Shown here: positions 1 to 13,970 of the stretch, one piece after another | Layout: each line of letters starts with the position of its first letter | Numbering within the stretch: the stretch's first letter is position 1 | Source of the DNA: Malurus cyaneus samueli | Lineage: Eukaryota > Chordata > Aves > Passeriformes > Maluridae | Direction of reading: 5' to 3' | Assembly: GCA_009741485.1 (NCBI GenBank) | Contig: CM019216.1 | Location: 42,921,227-42,985,226 of the forward strand | DNA: 64,000 nt | Notes under the pieces: generated by a model | The model's input: the letters and a program-made list of their open reading frames with translations, nothing else | What the model was told of the DNA's origin: nothing | The model's database searches: none | Made by a program: the position numbers and the translations under genes

Positions 1-2394
1 GTTCTCAACTCAGTGATGCAGAACTACAGAGCTGACAAACAGTAAATGAAAACATCCTGCTTTGCTAAATTAATGGCTCATGTGTTGCTGCATGTGTTGC
101 TTATCCACAGGTGACACCAACATCATGGCTTCTCTCCTGGAGGAAAATTTGGGCAGGCTTGGAGGTGTGGCTCTGATGCTGACATTAGCTTTGCAAAGCT
201 GTCAACGGGCACACAGCATTTCTCCTCAGTTTGTTACCTGGCAAAACATAGCATATTAGAGCTCCTTTTATTTCCCCTGAAAACCTGCTAATTCTTAATT
301 GTGTCTGTGTCCTTAAAAATACATTTTCAGAGCATCAGCAGACACAAGTCAGGATCAATATGAGCACTGACAAACCACTTTGTTGAAAAAGGAAATATCT
401 AACAGCTATTTAGCCTCAAGCCTGTGAAAATGTTCGACAAAATCTTCCAGAAAATGCAAAATGTACATTGCTGAATCATGAAATCAGATTCCTCTTAGTC
501 ACATAGAGAATAGGTGATTTTTGAAGTTTGCTTTTTGGAAAAAGTAGTGATGGCAGCTCTTTTTATATGAAAAGCAGGAAAATGACTACATAGAAAGGAA
601 ATTTCTTATTCCCTGAGTGTGACAGTATGACCTATTGCAGAGATACAACAAAGAGATGGCAGCAACAGGAATTCCTGCTTCCCAGCAGAGGTGAGTTATG
701 CAGCCATTGTGGTCAGTCCAGCCTCTCATGCATCGGGAATTGCTTCCTGGAACTGCTGGAAGGCCCTGCATTTTCAGGTTATTTAGGGACAGCACACCTA
801 TGAACTGTGTTAAAGTATTAAGCACACCAAATGCTAAGTAGTAAGCTTGATAAATAGTTTGAGTGGACCAATTTCAGCTGAATTTTCCTTGCTTCTGAAG
901 AGAGCTTTCTGAGGGTGAGAAAGAATTAGAATACAATAAAATATTCAATACAAAAATGTCAACAATGTTATAGACTGCCATAAACAAACTGTTGAGAAAA
1001 CACTTCATTTTCCCCAGAAATGAAAATGGTTCTTCTCTCTGAGGCACAGTAGATGTACTCAGGTGTGAAAGAAGTCGTAATCCAGAACAGGGCAATAGTG
1101 GGATAAATTTAGCTGTGACAAGATGATTGCCTTTTGCCTGCATGTTGCAATAGGTAAACATAAATCAGTCAAGGTGTACAACTGGTCGATCACTGAAAAA
1201 CATGTAAAAATGACTAAAATTGTTTTTCCACTTACAGCTGTATCAAGCACAGGTTTTGCAGAGCTGAAGCAGTCTCCACTCCACTATGTGCTTTCAATCT
1301 CATGAGCTGGGCAAACAGCTACAGCATTTTCCAAGTTAAATTTATCTGAGAATTCATACAATTGCATTAACAGCTGGGATTCTGTTTGAGGTTAAGACTG
1401 CTAAATGTTGCTGCTTTCATATAGGTGTCATTATGTGTGCTGGCTGCCTGAGCTTTCTTGCAAGTCAGTGGTAATTTAGTCAGAACAGTCAATGGAGGTT
1501 TGGGAACTGTTCACTCTTCAGGTGAACAAATGATGCTTGTCCTGAGGTCATCTAAGCAACTTTGTAGAACCCATTGACTGGGAGCTGTTTTGAGTTGTCT
1601 AAATATATGCATGTAATAAAATTTGGAACTCGTCAAAGAAAATTGTCCGTGACTTTCAAAGGGATCAATGCACAAAGCCATGACCTCCCAGAGATCCTGT
1701 ATCACATCCGTCAAACCAGTGAGACTCTATTGGATAGCAGAGAATGTCTCAGGTCATTGTGAAGAGCTGTGATCAGGCACCTGTCCTGACTCCAGTGACC
1801 ACAACAGGACCTTAGAGGTGTACCTCACATTGTGTGACTGCACACATCCTTCCACAGACAGGCAGGTCTGCATGTAACACGAAGTGCAGATGTGCATAGG
1901 TATAATTGTAGGGAAATACACAGGTGGAGGTGTATGTGTGGCTACAGAGGCTTTTCTTTGTGTGTAATTTGATCATGTACACGGTTTAATCTGCAAACCT
2001 GTAGTGTTCATGTGTGTACCTATATGGGGCTGTATAAAGTGTCCATATACTGAACATGTACTGGTTTGCCTCTTCATGCACTGATTAAATTCTGCCTCTT
2101 CATCCAGAGCAGATGCAGAACCTAAAAAACTATTAGCTTTTGCTTTCATGAAAATACAGTTTCCCAAATGAAACCTATGTTACATGGAAAAATCCCATCT
2201 AATACACCGTTTCCTCACTAGGTAGCAACTGGGCTGCATAAAGAGCTCCAAGTTGTGGCTTAACAGTAAAAAGATTTTGAGATAAACTTGAGGTAATTTC
2301 TAAAGCTGTGATGTTGGATTGTATCAATTAATATTTTTGAAATTGACAACCCAAGTTCCCTGCTGCTCAGTGCCTGTAGATCCACCAGACTTCA
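1..2394. other. Unique AT-rich noncoding DNA
   Basis: No recognisable exon, RNA gene or mobile element. Open frames on both strands are below 100 codons and none resembles a known family. The part near 1850-2050 is rich in TG/GTGT dinucleotides but is not a regular microsatellite. Confidence 0.7.
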
Positions 2395-2865
2395 TCCTCT
2401 CCTCTCCTCTCCTCTCTCCCTCCTCTCTCTCTTCTCTCCTCTCTCTCCTCTCCTCTCCTCTCCTCTCCTCTCCCTCCTCTCTCTCCTCTCCTCTCCTCTC
2501 CTCTCCTCTCCTCTCTCTCCTCTCCTCTCCTCTCCTCTCCCTCCTCTCCTCTCCCTCTCTCCCTCTCTCTCCTCTCCTCTCCTCTCCTCTCCTCTCCTCT
2601 CCTCTCCTCTCCTCTCCTCTCCTCTTCTCCTCTCCTCTCCTCTCTCTCCTCTCCTCTCCTCTCCTCCCTCCCCCCCCTCCCTCTCCCCTCCCCTCCCCTC
2701 CCCTCTCCCCCCCCCCTCCCCCCTCCCTCTCCCCCTCCCTCCCCTCCCTCCTCCCTCCCTTCCCTCCCCTCCCCTCCCCTCCCTCCCCTCCCTCCTCCCC
2801 TCCCCTCCCCTCCTCCCTCCCTCCCTCCCCTCCTCCTCCCTCCCCTCCCTCCTCCCCTCCCCTCC
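2395..2865. repeat. 471-nt uninterrupted polypyrimidine tract, (CCTCT)n grading into (CCCCT)n
   Basis: Every base on the plus strand from 2395 to 2865 is C or T. The first part, to about 2665, is an imperfect array of CCTCT pentamers; the cleanest stretch is 11 exact units at 2571-2625. From about 2666 the composition shifts to C runs of 3-10 separated by single T residues. The minus strand there is therefore a dense series of G runs able to form G-quadruplexes, and the whole tract could form an intramolecular triplex (H-DNA). The long open frames across it in several frames on both strands (Ser/Pro/Leu-rich on plus, Arg/Glu/Gly-rich on minus) are artefacts of the repeat. Length is likely polymorphic and prone to assembly error. 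Confidence 0.97.
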
Positions 2866-5800
2866 ACTTCCACTCCTGGGAATACATTCCGCTTCCAGTA
2901 ATAATAATATTTTGAAACTTTCACAAATTACATATATAAACATATTAACATCTCTTGTAACTAGTTCCTCATTAAAGTACTCCTTCCCTGTCAGCTCAGA
3001 GTTTATCTGTGTCCTAATGATCTCCCCTAGTTCCAGTGTGAATAAATGAGGAATGCCACTTGGTCCTTCAGGAGCACTAACTTTGGCGGTTATGTTTACT
3101 TTCAGTAATGAGCTTTAATTACTTTAGCAATTACAAGTATTTGACTGAATTTCCACTGACTGCACACAACATCTGTACTGGTGGGACTGTTCATGCTCTC
3201 TGATCTCTGCCCAGGGCTCCCCAGTACACGGGAACAGCTGTGTCCCATTAGCTCTAAAGGAGCAAGCAAGCAGAAGCCCTCCAGATTTACACCGGGAGAT
3301 TTAAACCAGTACCTCTTGCCTTTTGTGTCAAGTAGTGATTGAAACATCCTGGATACTGCCTTGTTTCTCAAGTAAGAAAATGGATAAAACATCAAATGTA
3401 TACAATCTGTTCACTACGTGGCTTTCTCTGGCTTTGTATGAAAGACTCTGTCAATGCTGCTCTCCGAGCAGAGGTCTCTGGACTGCTGTTCATTGATACT
3501 TCTGGGTATGGTGTGTCAAATGGCCTTTCTTCAAGTGTTTGCCCCATAAAGTGTGTGCTACAGACAGAACCCTGTCAGAGATCTGTTTTCTTGTCGAATT
3601 ACAAACCGTTGTTGATACTTCAGGAGTAAGAAAGTTAAAGCTCATAGTAAGATTAATTTGTGTTGTCTTCCAAAAGGTGCTGCTTAAAACTGTGACAGGA
3701 GATGCTGAAACACCTCTCTCCCCTGCCATGCTGTTATTTGCAATCATTTATTTCTAGGGTACACAAACTAGAAAAAGGATGGTTATGCTTAAAAGGCATG
3801 CACTCAAATGTTAGGAAATGCCAGAACTGAAGCTTCATTTTTAACTTTGTGCTTCTGGAGATATTTTTCTTCCCTTATTGTCCAGCCACAAGGTCTGTGC
3901 TTTCCTTCTGTGATTGCTGGTTTTCCACAACCTCAACCACAGCTCTTGAATCATTTTTTCAGCATGTCAGGGAAGCACTGAAGACCCATGGGTGTGTCAG
4001 CAGGGACCCTGCCTGTGCTTGCATGTCTTGTTCTACACAGTCCTTGAGAGACCATGGAGAAATTGTAATGGGGTCCTGCTTAGTCACGGGTTGGGCGTGC
4101 TGGGAATGGAGTCTGCAGGCTTTTGCCTTGCTCTGTTACCCTAGTTCCGTGCATTCCTTGGTGTGGACTGACTCTTTTAGAAGGGATTTGTGGGATAAAG
4201 TTCTAGAAATGCCAGGAAAATATGTGAATGGCTTTCAGGTCCTCAGTAGCAGCCCTGATTCCTGCAGCACATCACAACGTTGTTTGCTGAGTGCAGCTAC
4301 CTCTACCTGAACCAGTTTGGGTAATGAGAACAGTCTATGGAAAGTCAGATAAACCGGTTCTTTTGCAGAGAAGATTCCTTTCAAAGGGAAAGGGACAGGA
4401 ATGAGCCCTGGGAAGGAGCAAGGAAAGCAGAATCGAGTGTGGCATCTATTACATAATCCAGAGAAACAAAGGCTCCTGGCTACCCTGTCATCTCCAACAG
4501 CTCAAAAAATTAACAGATCACAAAAATCCCTTTGCAGTGATTAAAGATTAAATGGAAGAATAACCAGACTGACTATAACCGTGCCTCTCCTCCCCTTCCC
4601 CACTCTCTGCACATAACCATGCAGTTCTAGGTGATGCCAGAAGGGCCAGGTGTCCTCCCTTTCCCTCCTGCCAGTAGCATGAAGTTTCAGGATGCCTTTC
4701 GGTGGTCTCCTGGAGCTTTGCAGCTGTGCATTATGGCTTGTGAAGGGAGTTGGCTACATAACACACTTTGGCTCCTCTAACAGTAATTACTTCAATGGAA
4801 TTAATAGCACAAAGGAAGATTTCTCAGGTGAATGAGGACAGCACAAGCATGCAGGTTATATTTCTGCAAATTATAAATAGAGCCCAATCATTCATGCAAT
4901 GAGTCCTTCCAGTGTCAGTCTCTCCTCCTCTGTTTTCTGAAGAGAACTTATGGGGAAGCAGAATAGTTTGTCCAAATAAATATATTCACACAGAAAAATT
5001 AGTGAGCTGTGGAAACTGTCATAGAGATAGTCAAAGACAGATTTTTCAGAGAATGGTTCACATATATTTTTGATGCTGTAAACAAAGATTTTTGGTGATT
5101 GAAGCAAAAAAGAAGTGAAAAAATCTTCTGCTAAGACTGATCAGAATGTAAATAATTTTAAAAAAAGAGAAATAAAAATCCCAGCCCAAAAAGCTTACTA
5201 TGCTTTCTTTTCTGTTACTACATATATGAAAGGAATACGCTGGGTTCAATTTACAAATCTGGAGGAAGTCATGTAGACTCCTCCACACTTCTTGGAAATC
5301 TCATCCATGATGGGAGAGAGCTGTGTCCCCAATCAGATCTTCCACTCTTTTGCCTGAGGTTGTGATTTGACATGACAGTGGGTTTGGTGACAATACCGCA
5401 CGTGTTCCCACCCCTTTGACTGCTCCAGTAGTTGATCCATGACAATTTGTACAGTCACCCTGTTACTAGAATCAAGGATGGCTTGAAAATCACTTGGCAA
5501 AAAAAATTTTACTTGTTTTATTTTACCCTAATACAAGTGGGTTTATTACAGTGGTTCATGGCACAATTGGGTGAGAAGACAGCAAGGAAAGGTTGAACAG
5601 ATTTAATTGGTAATTAATACTTTGTTACTTCAATTGGGATCAGAAGTGCCTTTATGTGCATTGATTTATTATTTTCCACTCCAAGAGAAGTTTATGTAGA
5701 CCGAAATCATGCACTGTTTGTCAGACAGAGCTTTATACTCATGGCAGGAATAGTAATTGAAATAATGGTTTCTTACTATCTTCATATTTACTTACAGTTT

Positions 5801-6720
5801 CAGAAAAAAATTTGCACAAATGCAGGACACCATTTCACCTGAAAACCAGATATATTTATAAAAGGAAAAGGGGGCTGAAGTTTTTGAGAGATTTCTCCCA
5901 GAAGAGCAAAAAAGCTTAAGTGGAGCTATGAGATCTAGCACATCTTTAATTCTGCCTACGTCCAAACCAGCACAGAAGTGCTTTTGAAATGCGTATTTTT
6001 GTGTTTCCTCTCTTTTCTGAACGGTCACAGATCATCAAAAGTCTTGAAACCATTTACAACTAATCTCATGACTCCCAATATTTAAATGTGAGTTCCAGAC
6101 TTTCACCAATTGATTTGATATGATTTGGGAGGCCCGCTTAAATCAAAGCCATGCCTAAAACTTTTGCAATTGTAGTGGAATTAGAAGCTGGAGAAACAGA
6201 ACAAAGCATGGAGCAGTTAGAAAAAAAATATTGTTTGTTTTCTAATAGATGGCCAAAGATGGGCTTACCTTCTAGAATTTGACATCTAAGTGAAAAAAAT
6301 AATAATAACCAATTTTTAAAAATAGCTCTGATATTAGATATTTTAATTTACAAGTTCCAATTCCATTAAAAATTTTATTTTGTTCTAAGAAAGTTACAAG
6401 TGTGGATCCAGGAAAATTCATGTTGTCTATGGTTATGATTTTTCTGTAGAAGCAAAGGAGGATTTTAACAAGAATTAGTCAAGATCAGGAAGTTGCATGA
6501 AATTCTCTGAAATATTTTAACTTCTAAATTGTTATTTCATGTTTGCTTAGTATTCAGTTGCATGACTGGTAGTCAATAGAATATAGAGAGATAATTGTTC
6601 TTCCATATGAACCCTCAACAGTAACAGGATCTGTGCACTGTGATACAGTAAAAGGAGTGAATTTCTTTTTCTTATGCAGAAGATATCCAAATAAAATATT
6701 ACTTTTTCCTTGTCTAATAC
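2866..6720. other. Unique noncoding DNA
   Basis: No repeat family or exon recognised. The longest open frame is 153 codons at 3849-4310 (+). Its translation is Cys/Ser-rich with no domain I recognise, and nothing upstream resembles a promoter or splice site that would support it. The segment becomes strongly AT-rich after about 4.8 kb. Confidence 0.65.
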
Positions 6721-6727
6721 CTTCTAC

Positions 6728-6780
6728 TTTATTTTTTTTACAGAGTGGGCTTTTTTTTTAATTTTTTTATTTTTTTTTAA
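6728..6780. repeat. T/A-rich low-complexity stretch
   Basis: Runs of 8-10 T separated by short A-containing spacers. This is ordinary low-complexity DNA with no poly(A)-tailed element recognised next to it. Confidence 0.8.
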
Positions 6781-7860
6781 GTGCATTCTCTGCTCATGGT
6801 GATTTGGTGATTTCTCACTGCTTTATCTTCACTGACTTTAGAGGAATTGCATCTGAGTTACATGGGTGCTATTTACTGGGATTGAAGCCCATTATAGATA
6901 ATTAACTGTAGTGCATTGTTATAATTCTTTGTATTGAAGAGAATTTTTTCCTCCCTTTCCCCGGTGTGTGTTCCATCTGCTCAGGGATAGGAGGTAGAAA
7001 GGGAAGCTATTTATTTTTCATGTTTTTAAAGGCACAGAGAGCATGAAGAAGGTGAGTGTGTCCCAGTGTTGTGAGACTTTTTTTCTTCCTGGTACTGTCT
7101 GGATTGCTGAGACACAATAATTGTGGCCAAGGACAAAATCATCCTGAGGATCAATGAGCCATTAGAAAGAGGCTGAGAAAGCACCAGAACAGTTTAAACA
7201 TTTAACTGAGGCACAGACATCATTCCCCCAAATCCCTTCTGAGACTTCTGCAGGCAACCCGGGTCTGTGTGCAGCCATTCTGCAGGTCATGAGACACCAG
7301 CTCAGAGTCCAAGCTCCATGCCTCCCTTTCCTTGGTGTGACAGATGTCCCAAAGCAGCTCCTCACACCACTGAGCTGATGCTTGCTGGGTTTTTCAGGGC
7401 AGACCACGGTTCCCGGATGCTGAGCTGGGTACCTCAAGCATTTTTGTGCTCACCACCTTTATTCATCTGCATCACGCATTTGTGTAAGGAAATCTCTTGA
7501 AAAGTACCTCAAAAGCTGGCTTGTGTGGTTGGACTCATGTCTGACCTTCGGGACTTCGATGTGTTGTGGAAAGAGAATGTGCTCAAGCAGCTCTCTTGGG
7601 GAGGGTGTTGCTCGCTGACTTACTGAGAAAATTGCAAGGTTTTTGCTTTTGCCTTGATAATAAACATCAGCTCCTTTTTAAGTGTGTTGGTCCAAACAGG
7701 AGGAAAGGGAAGGCCCTGGAAGACAAAGCCCTGAGAGTTAATTTTGATACACTTTTCATACACTTGAAGCAGATACAAAGCATTCCAAAATTTCTCCCGC
7801 GTGTTGGTTTCCTGTGGTTGATTTACAGGCTGTGACAGAAAATCCATTTCTGTTCCTGTA
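6781..7860. other. Unique noncoding DNA
   Basis: A more GC-rich patch lies at about 7160-7560 and contains short overlapping open frames on both strands. No protein family, repeat family or RNA gene is recognised. Confidence 0.6.
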
Positions 7861-8080
7861 GATGCTAAATTCATTACCTTGCCACAGAATTCAGATTCTC
7901 CACTTCTCCTTGAACTTCAGCTTGTTACTATGGCAACCAGTGCCAGACAATATATTTTTTCTTCCCACTATTTTCCATTGGCGTGGTTGCATATTGCTGT
8001 AAAAATAGTGTCCTTTTGCAATATTAATAAAATCACAAAAATCACTGTTCTTCATTAAAAAGTTTCCCCTTATTTGTGAA
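7861..8080. promoter_or_regulatory. Candidate conserved regulatory block with an X-box
   Basis: Non-repeat DNA containing GTTACTATGGCAAC at 7924-7937, a near-palindromic X-box of the type bound by RFX winged-helix factors. About 50 bp further on are a TTGGC/CCATTGG cluster (NFI/CCAAT-like) and then AT-rich homeodomain-like sites. The motif is directly visible; regulatory function and conservation are inferred. Confidence 0.4.
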
Positions 8081-10919
8081 TTTAGGACATAAGTTATATA
8101 TGCAGAATAAGTGTGTTTAATAATGATAAAATCAAAAACTTTATAAATTAACAGGGCATATTTTCCTTACAGCTGCACTCAAAAAGCTTTTTTCCTCCCC
8201 GTTCTTCTTTCAAATCTTCCAACAGATGGACATTTTAGGTTACAGTAAAATGCTTTTTGAAATGGATTGCATTTTTCTTCAGTAAATAACTGGTCACTCT
8301 TCCTTCTTGCAGATATTGCCTCCTCTCTACAGTTGTCAGAAGTATTCAGGGATTAGCTTGCCAGTAAAAGTCCATACCGTTTTGAGCTTTCCTCTCTCTG
8401 AAGTCTTATTTAAATTCCTAATTGGTTTCTGCGGAGGGTGTCAGTTCTTTGCTGCAAGAAATCCAAGGAATGTCAGGAGGATGGAAATGAAATCAGTCAA
8501 TCAATAGGTTGCCTGGTTGCCCTTGCCCTCCTGAATGAGATGGAAGGCTGATAAACTAAGGCAAGTATTACATGATTAGACTGATTGGCAGTGCCCTGGC
8601 CTGAAACACCACAGTCTGTAAAAATGAATAGGAGTTATTCAGGAATTCAAGGTTTTGAGAATAATGAAGTTGGGACTAATTTAGTAGTAATGGTTGACAT
8701 TCTTTAACTGAAAAGACTCTTATCTGTACACATAATGCTTTGTTCATCGTTCCTTTATTTTGTTTATTTAAACCAACAGATACTTAGCACGAGTGCCCTG
8801 CATGAGCCTGAGACTTGTACAGAGTTGCACTGTAAAATGCCTACATAAGGGAAGTGTTTAAGTGGCAAAAGCTCTCAGTAAACAGCACTTTTTGCTCTTC
8901 ATGCAGAGCATGGGATTATGTTACTCTGCTTCTACCTTTCCACAAGCCTTCCACAAGTGTTTAATCTTTCAATTGGTTTTGCAGCACCATTCTTACTATG
9001 GTGCATAAGGGGGAGACAACTGCTAATAAATGGATTTTCTTGACAGCTCTCTGAGATGAAAGCATATTGATATCCAGGCATGTGGATAAGTTGTCTAAGT
9101 GACTTACAGCCTAAACTGTACAAGGCAAGTCATCCAAACTGAGAAACCCATGGACTAATTTACAGAGGTTTTGGATTTTTGTGTTGTACATCCAGGACAC
9201 AGGCATTCCCTGGCTGCAGTTACAGCTGCAGATTAACCCTTTAAAATAGCTTAATTAGCAGCACAGCCCTGATGATTCACAGAATGTGACACACCATGTT
9301 CATTAACTCAGGTAAGAATCCTGCAGGAAAGGTGGAAGATGATCATGAGCTCAAAGTTCATATTAAAGTGCCTTTAAAAATGTACTTAATTGATGTCAGT
9401 GCATCCTGTTTAGTTCTGGGAGTTCCTAATTTTTGATTACTGAAATATGAAGCCATAATATTACTTTAAGTCTTTTTTAATGGTTACCTAATTTTTTCTT
9501 TCCATCCCCCCACCTCCCCAACAGCGCTGTATTTAATCTCTGGTGAGGTCAGGCTGAGCAGTGAGAGCACAGAACAGACAAGATGGAATATTTCTCACCT
9601 AACACTCCACGTTCAAAGGTTAGACCTCCAAAGCTGAAGCATGCACTTCCCTTGGCAGTAGATGGGAAAAAAAAATACTGTCCCTCAGGGTGGCTGTGGG
9701 TTGAGATCTGAAATGAGTTGAAGCAAGAATAAGGTCTTTGCTTTACATTTATCATTTTGAGTTTATATTTTGTTTCATGAACATCACTTCCCCACCCCCC
9801 GCCCCCCAAGAGGCAGAAGGATGTTCTTCAGGGCAGATTTAGTACCTCACACATTCGGGCCCAGATTCTTTAGTCTTGACCCTCTCTTTCTTTTCATTAC
9901 TCTATACTTACACAAATAAGTGACTGCGTCATTTTTGCACAGTCATTTGTGGGAATGTTTGCAAATGAAATGAAGATTATAAACTTTCCTGGAAAGAGAC
10001 AGCTTCTAGGCCTTTCAAGCACTTATATTTCACCAGCAGTTATATTGCTCATTTCTATGCAATAACTACCCTGAAATTGAATGTTCCAGAGTTTGACACT
10101 GTACAAATAAATGGCACTGAGAGCAGTACATCTGGTTTCAATAACAACAGCAATAATTTCCAATATTTGTTTTCATAACGAAGGACCAGAGTCCAACAGC
10201 ATTACTGGTGAGAAGAGCACTGAAAGTGAGAAGGGCATATAATTTATTACACATACAAAAACTATGTTAAAAGAACATTATTAAGGTTGTAAAGTCAAAC
10301 ACTTGAGACTTAGGAAATGCCAGAATTAAGGTGGTCTGTGCAACTTTAATTTGACCTCGTCGATGTGTGCCTCCAGATAGTCTTCAGTTACACGAATGTA
10401 TGTGATTTCTCTCCAAGACACCCACCTCAGCCAGTGCACAGAAAGTGTAAGTTGCCCATTTAAGGAATAGCTATGCAATACTTATTTTCCTTCTCGTGTC
10501 TGGCATGTGATGCTTTCACTCTGCACCACACAAACCTTGCTCTGAAGGTAAAATGGTTCGCTTCCTCCCATACAGATTTGTCTTGCTCATCACTGCTACA
10601 AGTGGTTATTTTGCAGCACCGTTTTTGTAGAAAGCTGTGTCTGTGTTAATGAGTCGGAGTGGCAGAGAGGGGGCTGATGACCCAACGCTCACACTGCGGG
10701 GGAATTGCCACATCTTGTCAGCATATTTTGAATACCTGTGAGCAGTTGAGGGACATTGGGTGGGGGCACAAGCAGAGCAATCTTCCAGTTTTGTCTCATC
10801 CAAAGAAAACTGACCTGTGTGCTGCAGAGGAGTGCAGGAACACAAACCAAAGCACGGTGAGCGAGGATGAGTGTGAGATCCTCTTCAAAGCCACTGCAGC
10901 TCAGACCTAAGAGGCTGTG
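8081..10919. other. Unique noncoding DNA
   Basis: No exon or mobile element recognised. At 9205-9290 there is an E-box (CAGCTG) close to TTAATTAG homeodomain-type sites, which could be regulatory, but nothing decisive is visible. Short C-rich runs lie near 9500-9520 and 9790-9808. Confidence 0.55.
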
Positions 10920-10995
10920 GTAGGCACATCCTGCGAGGGGACCATCTGTTTTACAGATGGAGGAACCACACACACAGAGATTAAAGCGAAAAAGC
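10920..10995 (+). mobile_element. Possible ancient MIR-like SINE fragment
   Basis: The stretch TTTTACAGATGGAGGAACC followed by a CACACAGAGATTAAA-like segment resembles the conserved core of MIR-type SINEs, which includes a TTTTACAGATGAGGAAACTG core and an AGAGGTTAAG segment. The fragment is short and diverged. It also carries a perfect 8-bp inverted repeat, CCATCTGT/ACAGATGG at 10942-10960, so chance resemblance is possible. Confidence 0.3.
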
Positions 10996-13970
10996 ACCAA
11001 CTAATTTTGGGTGTGAATGTGAGATAACAGAAATTTAGTCCCTTCAGATATCACTTAGGGCTGTCCTCTCTCTGTCCCTTCTCTGACGTTGCCTTGCTGC
11101 AGTCACAGACCAGTGGACCTGATATTTTCCTGTCTTAGTATTTCATCCTTGTTTTAATTAAAGCTGACCCTTCACTGCACACTAAAATCAGTAAGTCACA
11201 TTGTCTTTTATATTAGAAAGCCACGCACAGCCAGGACAAGAGTCTTAGCACAGCTTGCTCCCACATGGCTTTATTTTCCCCCTCCCTCACAGCAGTCCCA
11301 GAAAGCCTCATCCATATTGCTTAAAGGGTACATGCTCTAATTCATGTTCTCCTCAAAGCTGTGACTGACCAGCCATTCTTGTTGGGAATATTTTCTGGTC
11401 TTTGGCATAGAAAATCCTGCAGTTGCCATAGAACAGGGACTATAACTCTGTTTTCTTCCCTTACCAACATCACATTTCCCATATGGGGACTGTGAGCTCA
11501 TACTTTTTTCCATGTCCACAGAGCTTGAAATAAATCCAGCTGTATATAGCCAGGAAATTCCAGCACTTGGTATTTCCATTTCCTTAAAGCATTCTATTTG
11601 TTTTATCTGCATTTAATTTCATCTGGAGGCTGGGGCTGACAAGTTGCTGATCTGTAAACTTTGCTTGGTTTCATCCCCAGAGCACCATGAACTTTCTCTA
11701 TGAAGGACAGATGCCTGCTCATTAATACCCAGTCAGCTTGCACATTCCTCATCACACAGTGTGGGAATGTGTATTTTCTTGTCCCTCTTGCACAGATCCC
11801 AGTGGTACCAATGAAAGAAGAAGAAGAAAATGACTTCTTTATAATCTAATCAGTGCATTTGCTGCCACATTGCCCCAGAACAGTAGCACATCTGATACTA
11901 TTTTGAGTTTGGACCTGACATTTGACAATCAGTCAAATTTTCCAAATGTCCAGTATGAGGTATGCTGATGTTTAACAGTAAGTCAGAATCACCTATTGTA
12001 AAACAAACAACAAGTAGCACATCTTATTAGATTGCATTACTTCAGCTCTACTGAGCTGCTTTTCTTTTTAACCAAATATCAAATGCCAAAATAATGACTA
12101 AAGGGAAATTGTTAGAAACACTTGCTTGTCCTGAACACAATGGAAAATGTTCAAGTAAATGAAAATCTTCCTGTCTACAAACCACAGCAATAAACCACCA
12201 CCACTATTTTTCATAGTGGATCATCATGCCATATGGGTTTTCAATAAAATATATGACCTGTTCCAAACCTTGTCTATTGCTCTTATCTATCATTTGTTAT
12301 AAAGACAGCAAACATGTTTGATTTCTCTCATTAAAATGAGTCAATTTCTGTGTTTAGGTTATTGCTCTTTCAGAATCACATCTAGCACATTCCCAATTGG
12401 TTTTAATTATCTTTCTTTCATTCTCTTTCTCAGAATGTTTTAAATTGTTTTGTGTTGATGGCAAAGCATCTTGCTGGGGCATGTTTATTGAAACATGCTA
12501 CTTAAAAAGCTAATTATAGGGTAGATTATATTTTTCTTTTAGCAAATGCACTTGACTATTTTAATTTCTTGGCAGAAAGAAATAATTAACAGCCATCTTG
12601 AACACTGTAAAGTGTGTATGTGTGTGAGCTTGGTGAATAGATGCTGAGGTTCATGACCCATCTTTGGTATCCCTTAGATAAGGAAAGACCTTTAATTACT
12701 TCACAAGGAAACTTTGCATATGTGGTAACAGTAACAAGGAAGCAGTAGATTATTCAGAACTGTTTTGTGAGGGAGATATATATGGAAGAGACTGTATAAA
12801 AACTTAAAAACTTGGGCTGGTTTCCAATCTGATGTAAAGCTGTGTGGTATGGTAGACTTAGTCAGAATTTACTAAGATTTACTCTGGGAAATTTGACCCA
12901 GATGACTTTGTTTCCTCATGTTGTTCTCTCTTACTTGTCTGCTCATTTTCCAGCCGATTCTACTGGTGGGTCTTTCCGAACAGGCAAATGTGGAAACAAC
13001 CAGGCAGGAAAAAAAAAAAGCAGAATGTTAATACCCCAAATGAGGGCAGCTGAAGTTATTCCACAGGTTGAGATGAACATTTATGGCAAATGCATACCAC
13101 TAACATAGGGATTGGAGAGGACTTAACATCTTGTTTTCTGGTGGTTTTCTCTAAGTCCTACTCCTCTACTTTTTTATTATACATAGGAAAGAAATCCCCC
13201 TTTTCTCACCCAGATCACCTCATAAAGAAACTGCTATTTAGCTCATCTTCAGCAGTTGAAGGAGATGTCAATGCCACATAAGCAGAGAGCAGGAAAGCTC
13301 ATGGTGAGACCTTTCTGGAGTTGCAAGTGCCGGAGTACTTTTACACAAAACAAATGGTCGCTACCTCATACTGTGGGCTTAATGCTTGCTATTTTCAGCC
13401 TTTTCCATTATATTAAAATAAGTGTCCCTAGTATTTTTGGCTTTTCTGGTTTTAATTTTCTCATTTTTCAAGAAACACAGAAGCAAGAATAAAACCTCAC
13501 TTTTTTCACCAAAGTGTTTGCCTTTTGGGACAAAAGTGTTTGTCTTGTAAGACAGTTTAATTTAGGTGCTCAATTCAGATGTCTTGCTGCCTGAAAAGGA
13601 GTAATCCAGCCTTGATGGATGAATACTCAGAGGGACAGGACACAGTAGCATCTTGGTAGCTGCACCTCTCTGGAGCCCATGGGATTGAGCCAGAGCTGTG
13701 CATTGTGTGATTCTCAATTCTCATCACACAGGCTGCAGGGTGCTGAATTTCACTGAAGGGTCAGTGTTTCCTGCTGCTCTTATGTTCTTTTGAAGCTGCT
13801 GTGGGAAAACCACAAAGTCCTTCCATGCCACATCACTCAGTCACGAGAGGGCTTTGCAGCAGTGAGGCAATGCAATGGCTCAGACAAGGCTGCCTTTATT
13901 CACGTGCAGGTGTCCAGGTGGAGGTATGTGGGGGATTTTGTAGACCGGCCTCAAACTTGGTTTTAGTCAC
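10996..13970. other. Unique AT-rich noncoding DNA
   Basis: No recognisable exon, RNA gene or repeat family. It has a short A run near 13010-13019. The region 13800-13930 is slightly GC-richer but matches nothing I know. Confidence 0.6.

Noticed and set aside
2319..2943. Open frames of 183-198 codons on both strands
   Set aside because: They translate the polypyrimidine repeat into Ser/Leu/Pro or Arg/Glu/Gly low complexity; open in several frames at once, as expected for a repeat.
3849..4310. 153-codon plus-strand open frame
   Set aside because: No recognisable domain, no splice or promoter context, and length within reach of chance in a 64-kb window.
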